Shown here one piece after another: positions 26,279 through 34,683 of a DNA stretch of 64,000 nucleotides; positions within the stretch are counted from its first letter, which is position 1, and each line of letters begins with the position of its first letter. Made by a program: the position numbers and the translations under genes. Under the pieces are notes generated by a model, which ran no database searches, was not told the origin of the DNA, and saw only the letters and a list, made by a program, of their open reading frames with translations. Origin of the DNA: Mesorhizobium sp. AR07 (lineage in GTDB: Bacteria > Pseudomonadota > Alphaproteobacteria > Rhizobiales > Rhizobiaceae); NCBI RefSeq assembly GCF_024746815.1, contig NZ_CP080525.1, forward strand, positions 3,652,501 to 3,716,500. The letters run 5' to 3'.

Positions 26279-27025
26279 TTGCAGATCGCCGATGTCGTGA
26301 AGCGCGCCTATGCGATGCCGCTGACCAACCCGTCTTTCCCGCCCGGGCCATATCGTTTCTTCAACCGCGAATACGTCATCATCACCTATCGCACGACGCG
26401 CGAGGCCCTGGAGGCTGTCGTGCCGGAGCCCCTGGAGATCGACGAGCCGCTGGTCAAGTACGAGTTCATCCGCATGCCTGATTCGACCGGCTTCGGCGAC
26501 TACACCGAAACCGGCCAGGTCATCCCGGTTCGCTACAAAGGCGAGCACGGCGCCTACGTCCATTCGATGTATCTCGATGATGACGCGCCGATCGCCGGCG
26601 GGCGTGAGCTGTGGGGCTTTCCGAAAAAGCTGGCCAGCCCGAAGATCGTCCATGAGGGCGAGGTGATCGTCGGCACGCTGCACTATGGCAGCGTTCTGTG
26701 CGCCACCGGCACCATGGGCTACAAGCACAAGGCCGCCGATCATGGTCCGGTCCTTGCCTCGCTGGCGGCGCCCAATTTCCTGATCAAGATCATTCCGCAT
26801 GTCGACGGCACGCCGCGCATCTGCGAACTGGTCCGCTACCACCTCACCGACATCACGCTGAAGGAAGCCTGGACGGCGCCCGCGGCACTTGACCTGCGGC
26901 CCCACGTCATGGCCGACGTGGCGCGGCTGCCGGTGCTCGACGTCGTCTCGGCCGTCCACTTCACCGCCGATCTGACGCTTGGGTTGGGCGAGGTGGTGCA
27001 CGACTATCTCGCCGACCGCGCCTGA
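26279..27025 (+). CDS. adc: Acetoacetate decarboxylase
   Basis: A 248-residue protein with the acetoacetate decarboxylase fold. The Schiff-base lysine lies in ELWGFPKKLASP, and YRFFNREYVIITYRT near the start is characteristic. It splits acetoacetate into acetone and CO2. I chose the TTG at 26279 because family members begin with a short residue followed by IADVVKRAYAMPLT; a longer frame upstream (from 25619) is antisense to bdhA and not real. It is followed 44 bases later by the patatin gene. Confidence 0.9.
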   Translation: MQIADVVKRAYAMPLTNPSFPPGPYRFFNREYVIITYRTTREALEAVVPEPLEIDEPLVKYEFIRMPDSTGFGDYTETGQVIPVRYKGEHGAYVHSMYLDDDAPIAGGRELWGFPKKLASPKIVHEGEVIVGTLHYGSVLCATGTMGYKHKAADHGPVLASLAAPNFLIKIIPHVDGTPRICELVRYHLTDITLKEAWTAPAALDLRPHVMADVARLPVLDVVSAVHFTADLTLGLGEVVHDYLADRA

Positions 27026-27069
27026 TCGCATCCGCCAATCAGAGCCCAAACGAAAGTCGGAGAAAAACC

Positions 27070-28230
27070 GTGCTCGAACGCAATCGCAAGAAGGAGGCCA
27101 CCGCCACCATCGAGGAGATCTCGGCGCAGTATGACCGCATCGCGCTGGTGTTTCAGGGTGGCGGCGCGCTCGGCGCCTATCAGGCCGGGGTCTATCAGGC
27201 GCTGGCCGACGCCGGCTGCGAACCGAGCTGGTTTTCGGGTGTGTCGATCGGCGCCATCAACGCGGCGATCATCGCCGGCAATGAATCAAGCCGCCGCCTG
27301 CAGCGGCTCGAGCAATTCTGGCAGACGATCTCGGGCCGCAAGATCTGGGCCTACACGCCGGAAGGCGACATCTACCGCGACATCCGCAACCGCACCAGTT
27401 CGTGGATGACGATGACCATGGGCCAGCCCGGCTTCTTCAAGCCGCGCAATCCCAATCCGTGGTTCGAACAGCCCGGCGCCGAGGGCGCCACCAGCTTCTA
27501 CGACACGGCCGAGTTGAAGGAGACGCTGCAGAGCCTGATCGACTTCGATATCCTCAACGACGGCAAGAAGCGGCTGAGCGTCGGCGCGGTCAATGTCAGG
27601 ACCGGCAACTTCGTCTATTTCGACACCGAGAAGGTGCGCATCGAACCGGAGCACATCATGGCCAGTGGCGCGCTGCCGCCGGCCTTCCCGTCGATCCGCA
27701 TCGAAGGCGAATATTACTGGGACGGCGGCATCGTCTCCAACACGCCGTTGCAATATCTGCTCGACCAGGAAGAGGATCGCTCGTCGCTGGTGTTCCAGGT
27801 CGACCTGTTCAGCGCGCGCGGGGTGCTCCCACGCAGCATGCCGGACGTTCTGTCCCGTCACAAGGACATCATGTATTCGAGCCGCACGCGGCAGAACACT
27901 GACAATTTCCAGCGCATCCATGCGCTGAAGATGAAGCTGCTCGAAGCGCTGAAGCGTGTGCCCGCCGAATTGCTGATGGATGGCGAAAAGGAGCTGATCG
28001 CCGACTATTCGAAGGCCGGCGTGGTCAACATCGTTCACCTGATCTACCAGCACAAAGGCTATGAGGGCCACGCCAAGGACTACGAATTCTCCGGCACCTC
28101 GATGCGCGAGCACTGGGAGATGGGGCTGGAAGACACGCAACGCACGTTGCGCCATCGCCAATGGCTGACCTTGCCGACCAATGTCGAGGGCGTCGCCATC
28201 CACGATCTGCACCGCGAGGATCCGACCTGA
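27070..28230 (+). CDS. Patatin-like phospholipase
   Basis: A 386-residue serine hydrolase of the patatin family. The oxyanion motif is VFQGGGALGAYQAGVYQA, the nucleophile is in SGVSIGAINAA, and the dyad Asp is in YWDGGIVSNTP. The long C-terminal part (DUF3734-like region, ending HDLHREDPT) is shared with proteins found beside bdhA in rhizobia. No signal peptide is seen. GTG at 27070 has GGAG upstream. Co-location with ketone-body genes suggests a role at PHB granules or their lipids; this is inference. Confidence 0.9.
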   Translation: MLERNRKKEATATIEEISAQYDRIALVFQGGGALGAYQAGVYQALADAGCEPSWFSGVSIGAINAAIIAGNESSRRLQRLEQFWQTISGRKIWAYTPEGDIYRDIRNRTSSWMTMTMGQPGFFKPRNPNPWFEQPGAEGATSFYDTAELKETLQSLIDFDILNDGKKRLSVGAVNVRTGNFVYFDTEKVRIEPEHIMASGALPPAFPSIRIEGEYYWDGGIVSNTPLQYLLDQEEDRSSLVFQVDLFSARGVLPRSMPDVLSRHKDIMYSSRTRQNTDNFQRIHALKMKLLEALKRVPAELLMDGEKELIADYSKAGVVNIVHLIYQHKGYEGHAKDYEFSGTSMREHWEMGLEDTQRTLRHRQWLTLPTNVEGVAIHDLHREDPT

Positions 28231-28243
28231 GATCTTCGCCGGC

Positions 28244-28262
28244 GCCCTCGTCTGACGAGGGC
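28244..28262. terminator. Hairpin after the patatin gene
   Basis: GCCCTCGT and ACGAGGGC with a three-base loop begin 14 bases after the patatin stop. There is no clear T-tract, so termination may be weak. Confidence 0.5.
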
Positions 28263-28322
28263 ATTGGCTTCAATGGCGTGTGGCGAACCCAACCCAGAAC
28301 GAGCCTATGCCATCCCAGACGA

Positions 28323-28348
28323 AAACGGCGCCGAAACCGGCGCCGTTT
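28323..28348. terminator. Bidirectional terminator between patatin and pit
   Basis: Perfect 11-bp arms AAACGGCGCCG and CGGCGCCGTTT with loop AAAC lie between two convergent genes. T-rich flanks occur on both strands, so it can end both transcripts. Confidence 0.75.
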
Positions 28349-28372
28349 CCATTTCAATACGCGGCTGTTCGC

Positions 28373-29974
28373 TCAGAACACCTGGCGGAAGACGATGAAC
28401 AGCACGAAGGCGAGCGTGATCGAGCACGGCAAGGTCAGCACCCAGGCAAGCAGCAGATTGCGCACCGTCGACCACTGCAGCCCCGAACCGTTGGCGGCCA
28501 TCGTTCCGGCGACGCCCGACGACAGCACGTGGGTCGTCGACACCGGCAGTCCGAGCCGGTCGGCCATGCCGATGGTCACCATCGCGACAAGCTCCGCGGC
28601 GGCGCCCTGGCCATAGGTCAAATGGCTTTTGCCGATCTTCTCGCCGACGGTGACGACGATGCGCTTCCAGCCGACCATGGTGCCTAAGCCCAGCGCCAGG
28701 GCGACGGCGACCTTCACCCAGATCGGGATGAACTTCGTCGCGTTGTCGACGGCCTTGTGGTAGTCGGTGACCGCCTTGAGATCGGCGGCCTCCATCGGCA
28801 GCAACTGTTTCTTGTCGATCAGCTTGAGCGCCTCGCCGATCAGATAGATGTCGTTGCGGGCATTGCTGACCAGGTCGGTCGGCACGTTGTCGACCGAGGC
28901 ATAGGGCTGCAGGCCCGCTGTCGTGTTGTGGATGTAGGTCTGCAGCGCAACCGTCGTCTGGTCGTTCCAGGTCCGGGTGCGCACGGCGTCCTGCACAGCG
29001 GCCTTGGCGTCGGCGACGGTGATGCCGGGCTTCACATATTTGCCCAGCGCTTGCTCGACACTGACGGAAGCCGACTTGTAGGCCTCGAGATAATTGATGT
29101 CGGGCGTCCGGTTCAGCGCAAAGGCCGTCGGCACGACACCGATCAGGATCAGCATGATCAAGCCCATGCCTTTCTGTCCATCGTTGGAGCCGTGCGCGAA
29201 GCTGACGCCGGTGCAGGTGAAGATCAGCAGCGCGCGAATCCACCATGGCGGCGGCGCGTTGCCTTTCGGTGCTTCGTAGAGCGCCGGATTGCGCACGAGC
29301 AGCTTCATCGCATAGAGCAGGATCGCCGCGGCGAAGAAGCCGATGATCGGCGACACCAGCAAGGTCACGCCGACATTGGTCGCCTGCGACCAGTCCACGC
29401 CGCTGGTGGCGCTGCCGGCCGGCGCCATGAACTGGTTGGCGAGGCCGACGCCGATAATCGAGCCGACCATCGTGTGCGAACTCGACGCCGGCAGGCCGAG
29501 GAACCAGGTACCGAGATTCCACAGGATGGCGGCAACGAGCAGCGCGAACACCATGGCAAAGCCGGAGGAGGAGCCGACCTGCAGGATCAACTCGACCGGC
29601 AGCAGCGACAGGATGCCGAAGGCCACGGCGCCGCTCGAGGTGAGAACCCCGAGGAAATTGAAGGCGCCAGACCATATGACGGCAAACTCGGCCGGCAGGG
29701 AGCGTGTGTAGATGACCGTCGCCACCGCGTTGGCGGTATCGTGGAAGCCGTTGACGAACTCGAAGCCGAGCGCGATCAGCAACGCAATGCCGAGCAGGAT
29801 CCAGGGCACGGTCTTGGCCTCTGCCAGATCCCGGCTGAGCGCGTAACCGACGTAGACAATGCCGATGAGCACCAGCACGCCAAAGGCCGGCAGGAACCAC
29901 TTCGCGCTACCCGAACTGTCCAGCGGATGATCCGGTCTCGGAATGCCCGCTTCACTAGAAACCACATCCACCAT
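28373..29974 (-). CDS. pit: Low-affinity inorganic phosphate transporter (PiT family)
   Basis: A 533-residue membrane protein. Both PiT signatures are present: GFEFVNGFHDTANAVATVIY near the N-terminus and SFAHGSNDGQKGMGLIML in the second half, plus LPVSTTHVLSSGVAGTM near the end. It imports phosphate or metal phosphate with protons. An insert of about 110 residues (NYLEAYKSASVSVEQALGKY to MEAADLKAVTDYHKAV) between the halves is hydrophilic. AGGAG precedes the ATG at 29974. There is no PhoU-like partner gene beside it, which is common for PiT in rhizobia. Confidence 0.93.
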   Translation of the reverse strand: MVDVVSSEAGIPRPDHPLDSSGSAKWFLPAFGVLVLIGIVYVGYALSRDLAEAKTVPWILLGIALLIALGFEFVNGFHDTANAVATVIYTRSLPAEFAVIWSGAFNFLGVLTSSGAVAFGILSLLPVELILQVGSSSGFAMVFALLVAAILWNLGTWFLGLPASSSHTMVGSIIGVGLANQFMAPAGSATSGVDWSQATNVGVTLLVSPIIGFFAAAILLYAMKLLVRNPALYEAPKGNAPPPWWIRALLIFTCTGVSFAHGSNDGQKGMGLIMLILIGVVPTAFALNRTPDINYLEAYKSASVSVEQALGKYVKPGITVADAKAAVQDAVRTRTWNDQTTVALQTYIHNTTAGLQPYASVDNVPTDLVSNARNDIYLIGEALKLIDKKQLLPMEAADLKAVTDYHKAVDNATKFIPIWVKVAVALALGLGTMVGWKRIVVTVGEKIGKSHLTYGQGAAAELVAMVTIGMADRLGLPVSTTHVLSSGVAGTMAANGSGLQWSTVRNLLLAWVLTLPCSITLAFVLFIVFRQVF

Positions 29975-30101
29975 GTCCCACTCCTGTTGCATTGCAGCAA
30001 AGAACCGGGAGAACGCTATGGCCGCCCAATGAACCCTGTGTGACGATTTCGAACACAACCTTGGCGGATGTCTCAGGCGAAAAGCCTGGCGGTCGGCGCT
30101 T

Positions 30102-31340
30102 TCAAGCGCCGCGGGATCGCGTCTTCAAGATCGCCGAGAACAGCGGATCGAAGGCGTGGCTGATAGGCGCCGCCGCGGCGCCGAGCGCGATCGACCAGGG
30201 ATCGGTCGTGCCGAGCTGCAGGCGCGGCAAATTCCGCCCTGGCCGGTCGGCGATCGACGGCAGCAGCGGATGCATCGCTTCGACCAGCCGGCGGGCCAGC
30301 GCTTCCGGCGCCCCGCTGGTCAGGATGACGGTCTGCGGATCGAAGATCGTTTCGATGAGATGCACGCTCCAGCGCAGATCATGCGCGGCACCTTCGATCC
30401 AGGCCATCATCTTGCGATCCTCGGCGATGACCAGGGCGTTCATCTGTTCGTAGATATCGTTGTCGGCCGGGTTGAGATCGAGATGCTGATAAAGCGAAGC
30501 CAGCGACGCGCGATGTTCGAGTGGCGTCGAGCCGGGGCCAGCCGGCGACAGCAGTGCCATGCCGATCTCGCCGGCATTGCCATGCCCGCCGCTGTAGAGT
30601 TCGCCATTGAGGATCAATCCGGCGCCGATGCCGTAACCGACATAAAGGCAGACCGCGTGATCGACGCCATGTGCCGCGCCGACGATGCGTTCCGCCGTGG
30701 CACAAGCGGCGGAATCGTTCTGCAGGCCGACATTCAGGCCCGTGCCTTCGGCCAGCGTCTCCAACAGCGGGAATTTCTGCCAGGCCGGCATCATCCATTT
30801 GTCGTCCGAATTCTTCAGCCCGAAAGGGCCTGGCATGGCGACGCCGAGGCCGACGAGCCTCTCTTCGGATTGGGCGGAGATTTCGGAAAGTTCACGCCGG
30901 ACGCCGCTGATCAGGCCGAGGATGATTTCGACGCCCTTCGATGGCTCATCGAACGGCAAATTGGCCTCGGCGCGCGCCAGCACGCTGCCGACCAGGTCGA
31001 CGGCGACCGCCCGTGTCAGGTGGCGATCGATCTGCAGCCCGATGGCAAAGGCGCCTTCGGGAACGAGCCTGTAAGGGGTCGATGGCTGCCCCCTGCCCTT
31101 GCGCACCGCATCCAGCGCAACGACAAGGCCGTCGCGTTCCAGATCCTCGATGATGTTGGAGACGGCCTGCTTGGTGAGCTGCGTCGCCCGCGCCAGGTCG
31201 GCGCGCGACAAGGCGCCGTTGAGACGCAGCGCCTCGATCATGACACGGCGGTTGTGTGCGCTCGTGCCTTCCTGATTGGTACCGCTTTTGGCGCGGATCG
31301 GGCTGATATCGTCCACCGGCGTTTCCCCTCTTGACTCCAT
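30102..31340 (-). CDS. ROK-family transcriptional regulator
   Basis: A 412-residue protein with an N-terminal winged helix (RRVMIEALRLNGALSRADLA, LTKQAVSNIIEDLERDGL) and a C-terminal ROK sugar-kinase-like domain (AIGLQIDRHLTRAVAVDLVG, GLGVAMPGPFG, YGIGAGLILNGELYSGGHGN, AGEIG). The usual zinc-site cysteines of NagC/Mlc-type ROK proteins are not evident. It is divergent from the importer operon and separated by a 10-5-10 palindrome, its likely operator. It probably senses the sugar handled by that operon. Confidence 0.92.
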   Translation of the reverse strand: MESRGETPVDDISPIRAKSGTNQEGTSAHNRRVMIEALRLNGALSRADLARATQLTKQAVSNIIEDLERDGLVVALDAVRKGRGQPSTPYRLVPEGAFAIGLQIDRHLTRAVAVDLVGSVLARAEANLPFDEPSKGVEIILGLISGVRRELSEISAQSEERLVGLGVAMPGPFGLKNSDDKWMMPAWQKFPLLETLAEGTGLNVGLQNDSAACATAERIVGAAHGVDHAVCLYVGYGIGAGLILNGELYSGGHGNAGEIGMALLSPAGPGSTPLEHRASLASLYQHLDLNPADNDIYEQMNALVIAEDRKMMAWIEGAAHDLRWSVHLIETIFDPQTVILTSGAPEALARRLVEAMHPLLPSIADRPGRNLPRLQLGTTDPWSIALGAAAAPISHAFDPLFSAILKTRSRGA

Positions 31341-31358
31341 TAGGATATTGATCGACTA

Positions 31359-31383
31359 ATTAAGTCAAGCGAATTGACTTAAT
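31359..31383. promoter_or_regulatory. ROK-type operator between divergent regulator and importer
   Basis: ATTAAGTCAA-GCGAA-TTGACTTAAT is a perfect 10-bp inverted repeat with a five-base spacer. On the minus strand TTGACT within it can serve as a -35 box with TCCTAA 17 bases on, for the regulator. A further half site TTAAGTCA lies at 31451-31458, closer to the importer. Confidence 0.75.
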
Positions 31384-31524
31384 GGTGGAGCCGACACAAA
31401 AAGACGGAAAGGGCTTTGTGCCTGTCGCCGCCGACCGGTCGGGAAAACACTTAAGTCACGCGACATCAGTCCGGGAAGGCAGCATGGACCGCCGACCCGT
31501 CAACATCGGAAATGGGAGAAGAAG

Positions 31525-32763
31525 ATGCTGAAATCGATCGCCAAGACCCTCTTGGGTGCAGTCTTTGTCGGGGGGCTGTTCGTTCCCCACGCCTTCGCCG
31601 AAACGACGCTCAACGCGCTTTTCATGGCACAGGCCGCCTACAGCGAAGCGGATGTGCGCGCCATGACGGAGGCCTTCTCCAAGGCCAATCCGGACGTGAA
31701 GGTCAACCTCGAATTCGTCCCCTATGAGGGCCTGCACGACAAGACCGTGCTCGCGCAGGGCTCGGGTGGTGGCTACGATGTCGTGCTGTTCGACGTCATC
31801 TGGCCGGCCGAATACGCCACCAACAAGGTGCTGGTCGACGTATCGTCGAAGATCACCGACGACATGAAGAAGGGCGTGCTACCCGGCGCCTGGACCACGG
31901 TCCAATATAACGGCAAATCCTATGGCATGCCGTGGATCCTCGACACCAAATACCTGTTCTACAACAAGGAAATCCTGGAAAAGGCCGGCATCAAGACGCC
32001 GCCGAAGACCTGGGAAGAACTCGGCGAACAGGCCAAGATCATCAAGGACAAGGGCCTGCTGAAGACACCGATCGCCTGGAGCTGGTCGCAGGCCGAAGCC
32101 GCGATCTGCGACTACACCACGCTGGTCAGCGCCTATGGCGGCGACTTCCTCAAGGACGGCAAGCCGGACTTCCAGAATGGCGGCGGCGTCGCGGCGCTGA
32201 AGTACATGGTCGACAGCTACAAGTCGGGCCTCACCAATCCCAATTCCAAGGAATTCCTCGAAGAGGACGTGCGCAAGGTCTTCGAAAACGGTGACGCCGC
32301 CTTCGCCCTGAACTGGACCTACATGTACAACATGGCCAACGATCCGAAGGACAGCAAGGTGGCGGGCAAGGTCGGCGTTGTGCCGGCGCCAGGCGTTGCC
32401 GGCACCAGCGAAGTGTCGGCCGTCAACGGCTCGATGGGCCTTGGCGTCACGGCGGTCTCGAAGCATCCGGACGAAGCGTGGAAGTACATCACCTTCATGA
32501 CCTCGCAGGCGACGCAGAACCAGTATGCCAAGCTCTCGCTGCCGATCTGGGCTTCGTCCTATGACGACCCGGCGGTCACCAAGGGCCAGGAAGAGCTGAT
32601 CGCCGCCGCCAAGCTCGGTCTGGCCGCCATGTATCCGCGCCCGACCACGCCGAAATACCAGGAGCTGTCGACCGCGTTGCAGCAGGCGATTCAGGAATCG
32701 CTGCTGGGCCAATCTTCGCCGGAAGACGCCTTGAAAACCGCTGCCAAAAACAGCGGCCTCTGA
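31525..32763 (+). CDS. Sugar ABC transporter substrate-binding protein
   Basis: A 412-residue family-1 binding protein with a signal peptide (MLKSIAKTLLGAVFVGGLFV, cleaved near AFAET). The mature part TTLNALFMAQAAYSEADVR and the later FENGDAAFALNWTYMYNM are typical of sugar importers of the CUT1 class. GGGAGAAGAAG precedes the start. It leads the operon with two permeases, SIS, PfkB and ATPase genes. The substrate is unknown but should be a sugar or amino sugar given the downstream enzymes. Confidence 0.92.
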   Translation: MLKSIAKTLLGAVFVGGLFVPHAFAETTLNALFMAQAAYSEADVRAMTEAFSKANPDVKVNLEFVPYEGLHDKTVLAQGSGGGYDVVLFDVIWPAEYATNKVLVDVSSKITDDMKKGVLPGAWTTVQYNGKSYGMPWILDTKYLFYNKEILEKAGIKTPPKTWEELGEQAKIIKDKGLLKTPIAWSWSQAEAAICDYTTLVSAYGGDFLKDGKPDFQNGGGVAALKYMVDSYKSGLTNPNSKEFLEEDVRKVFENGDAAFALNWTYMYNMANDPKDSKVAGKVGVVPAPGVAGTSEVSAVNGSMGLGVTAVSKHPDEAWKYITFMTSQATQNQYAKLSLPIWASSYDDPAVTKGQEELIAAAKLGLAAMYPRPTTPKYQELSTALQQAIQESLLGQSSPEDALKTAAKNSGL

Positions 32764-32779
32764 ACACTGTTCTCCAATC

Positions 32780-32805
32780 ACGGGCGGCACTACAGCGCCG
32801 CCCGT
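32780..32805 (+). terminator. Intra-operon hairpin after the binding-protein gene
   Basis: ACGGGCGGC and GCCGCCCGT form a 9-bp stem with an eight-base loop, 16 bases after the binding-protein stop. Like the hairpin at 22631, it separates a binding-protein gene from permease genes and may shape relative expression. Confidence 0.65.
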
Positions 32806-32849
32806 CCCCTTGGACGGGCAAAGGACGCTGTAGCACTTTCTGATCTTGC

Positions 32850-32894
32850 GCATGATCCTTTCCGGAAATCGGTTTCCGATTTCCGGGGTCATGC
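32850..32894. repeat. Palindromic intergenic repeat (GCATGATCC family), copy 1
   Basis: Outer arms GCATGATCC (32850-32858) and GGGTCATGC (32886-32894) pair with one wobble, and inner arms GGAAATCGG and CCGATTTCC flank TTT. A second copy is at 53081-53118. It lies between the binding-protein and permease genes. Confidence 0.75.
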
Positions 32895-32951
32895 GCCAGT
32901 GCCGCCCGTGCTATGTCTGAAATCACGCTGGACTAGAGAGAGGCTGCTCCG

Positions 32952-33836
32952 ATGTCGGGCACCTGGATGACAACCCGTGCGTGGCTGCTGATGTTGCCGC
33001 TGCTCGTGGTCACGGTCGCCGTCATTGGCTGGCCGCTGGTCGATACGGTCGGGCTTTCCTTCACCGACGCCAAGCTGGTCGGCACGGGCGGTAATTTCGT
33101 CGGCCTCGACAACTACACGAGCATGCTGTCCAGCTCGAATTTTTCGCGCACGCTGGTCACCACGACACTCTTCGCGGTGATTTCGGTCGCCGCCGAAATG
33201 GTGATCGGGGTTCTCGCCGCACTGCTGCTCAATCAGCAGTTTCGCGGCCGCGCCATCCTGCGCGCCTTGATGATCCTGCCCTGGGCGCTGCCGACCGTGG
33301 TCAACGCCACGCTGTGGCGGCTCATCTACAACCCCGAATATGGCGCGCTGAACGCGGCCCTGACGCAGCTGAATCTTCTCGACGCCTACCGTTCCTGGCT
33401 CGGCGAGCCGGGCACCGCGCTGGCGGCGCTGATCGTCGCCGACTGTTGGAAGAATTTTCCGCTGGTGGCACTGATCGCGCTGGCGGCATTGCAGGCAGTG
33501 CCGCGTGACATCACCGCCGCCTCGCTCGTCGACGGTGCCGGGCCTTTCAACCGCTTCCGCTTCGTCATCCTGCCCTATCTCGCCGGCCCGCTGATGGTGG
33601 CGCTGGTGCTGCGCACCATCGAGGCCTTCAAGGTCTTCGACATCATCTGGGTGATGACCCGCGGCGGCCCGGCCAACAGCACCCGAACGCTGTCGATCCT
33701 CGTCTACCAGGAAGCCTTTTCCTTCCAGCGTGCCGGCTCCGGCGCGTCGCTGGCGCTGATCGTCACCTTGCTCGTCACCGTGCTGGCCGTCGCCTATGCG
33801 GCACTTGTCAGGAAGACCGCCGGGAGTGCCGCCTGA
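32952..33836 (+). CDS. Sugar ABC transporter permease (MalF-like)
   Basis: A 294-residue membrane protein starting MSGTWMTTRAWLLMLPLLVV. The EAA-loop region is DITAASLVDGAGPFNRFRFV. Six spans are visible. Its stop overlaps the next permease start by one base (TGATG). A 188-base gap with a hairpin and a repeat precedes it. It forms the channel with the next gene. Confidence 0.92.
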   Translation: MSGTWMTTRAWLLMLPLLVVTVAVIGWPLVDTVGLSFTDAKLVGTGGNFVGLDNYTSMLSSSNFSRTLVTTTLFAVISVAAEMVIGVLAALLLNQQFRGRAILRALMILPWALPTVVNATLWRLIYNPEYGALNAALTQLNLLDAYRSWLGEPGTALAALIVADCWKNFPLVALIALAALQAVPRDITAASLVDGAGPFNRFRFVILPYLAGPLMVALVLRTIEAFKVFDIIWVMTRGGPANSTRTLSILVYQEAFSFQRAGSGASLALIVTLLVTVLAVAYAALVRKTAGSAA

Positions 33837-34681
33837 TGGAACGCCAGAGCCCTGCCTTCACCATCTTCATCCATGCCTCTGCGCTTCTGCTTGCCGCAAT
33901 CATCCTAGCGCCCATCGCCTGGCTGTTCATCATGAGCATATCGCCAGCCGCCGACCTTGCCGCCAAGCCGCTGCGCTGGTGGCCGCAGAGCGCCGACTTC
34001 TCGCGCTACCAGCAATTGCTGTCGACGGCCGAAAACAGCGCCGGCGCCGCCTTCACCTCATCGCTGCGAAACAGTCTCGAGATTGCCGGCATGGCGACCA
34101 TTGCGGCCTTGGCTCTGGCGATCCCCGCCGGCTGGGCCGTCTCGCGCACGCCGTCGATCGGCTGGTCGCTGTCGATGGTCATCGCCACCTACATGCTGCC
34201 GCCGGTCGCGCTCGCGGTGCCGCTCTATATGGGCCTGTCGCATCTCGGCCTGCTCAACAATGTCTTCGGCCTGGCACTGGTCTACCTGACCATACTGGCA
34301 CCCTTCACCACCTGGCTGATGAAGTCGGGTTTCGATTCCATCCCGCGCGAAATCGAAGCGGCGGCGATGATCGACGGCGCCGGCCTGTTCCAGACGTTGC
34401 GCATCATCACGCTGCCGCTGGCCGCCCCCGTAATGGCGACATCGGCACTGTTTGCCGTGCTGCTCGCCTGGGACGAATTCTTCTATGCGCTGCTGTTCAC
34501 CTCGGACCAGCGCGCCAAGACCTTGACCGTCGCCATCGCCGATTTGGCCGGCGGCCGGGTTTCCGATTACGGATTGATCGCCACGGCCGGGGTCCTGGCC
34601 GCCTTGCCGCCAGTGCTGATCGGCCTGGTCATGCAGCGCGCGCTGATCTCGGGCCTGACCAGCGGCGGTGTGAAAGGATGA
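33836..34681 (+). CDS. Sugar ABC transporter permease (MalG-like)
   Basis: A 281-residue membrane protein starting MERQSPAFTIFIHASALLLA. The EAA loop is EIEAAAMIDGAGLFQTLRII and the end (LISGLTSGGVKG) is the classic C-terminus of MalG-like permeases. It is coupled by overlap to the upstream permease and abuts the SIS gene. Confidence 0.93.
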   Translation: MERQSPAFTIFIHASALLLAAIILAPIAWLFIMSISPAADLAAKPLRWWPQSADFSRYQQLLSTAENSAGAAFTSSLRNSLEIAGMATIAALALAIPAGWAVSRTPSIGWSLSMVIATYMLPPVALAVPLYMGLSHLGLLNNVFGLALVYLTILAPFTTWLMKSGFDSIPREIEAAAMIDGAGLFQTLRIITLPLAAPVMATSALFAVLLAWDEFFYALLFTSDQRAKTLTVAIADLAGGRVSDYGLIATAGVLAALPPVLIGLVMQRALISGLTSGGVKG

Positions 34682-34683
34682 CG

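Noticed and set aside
28305..29900. Minus-strand frame of about 530 codons in a second frame of the pit gene
   Set aside because: It overlaps the pit frame on the same strand and encodes an Arg-rich product; both PiT signatures are in the other frame.
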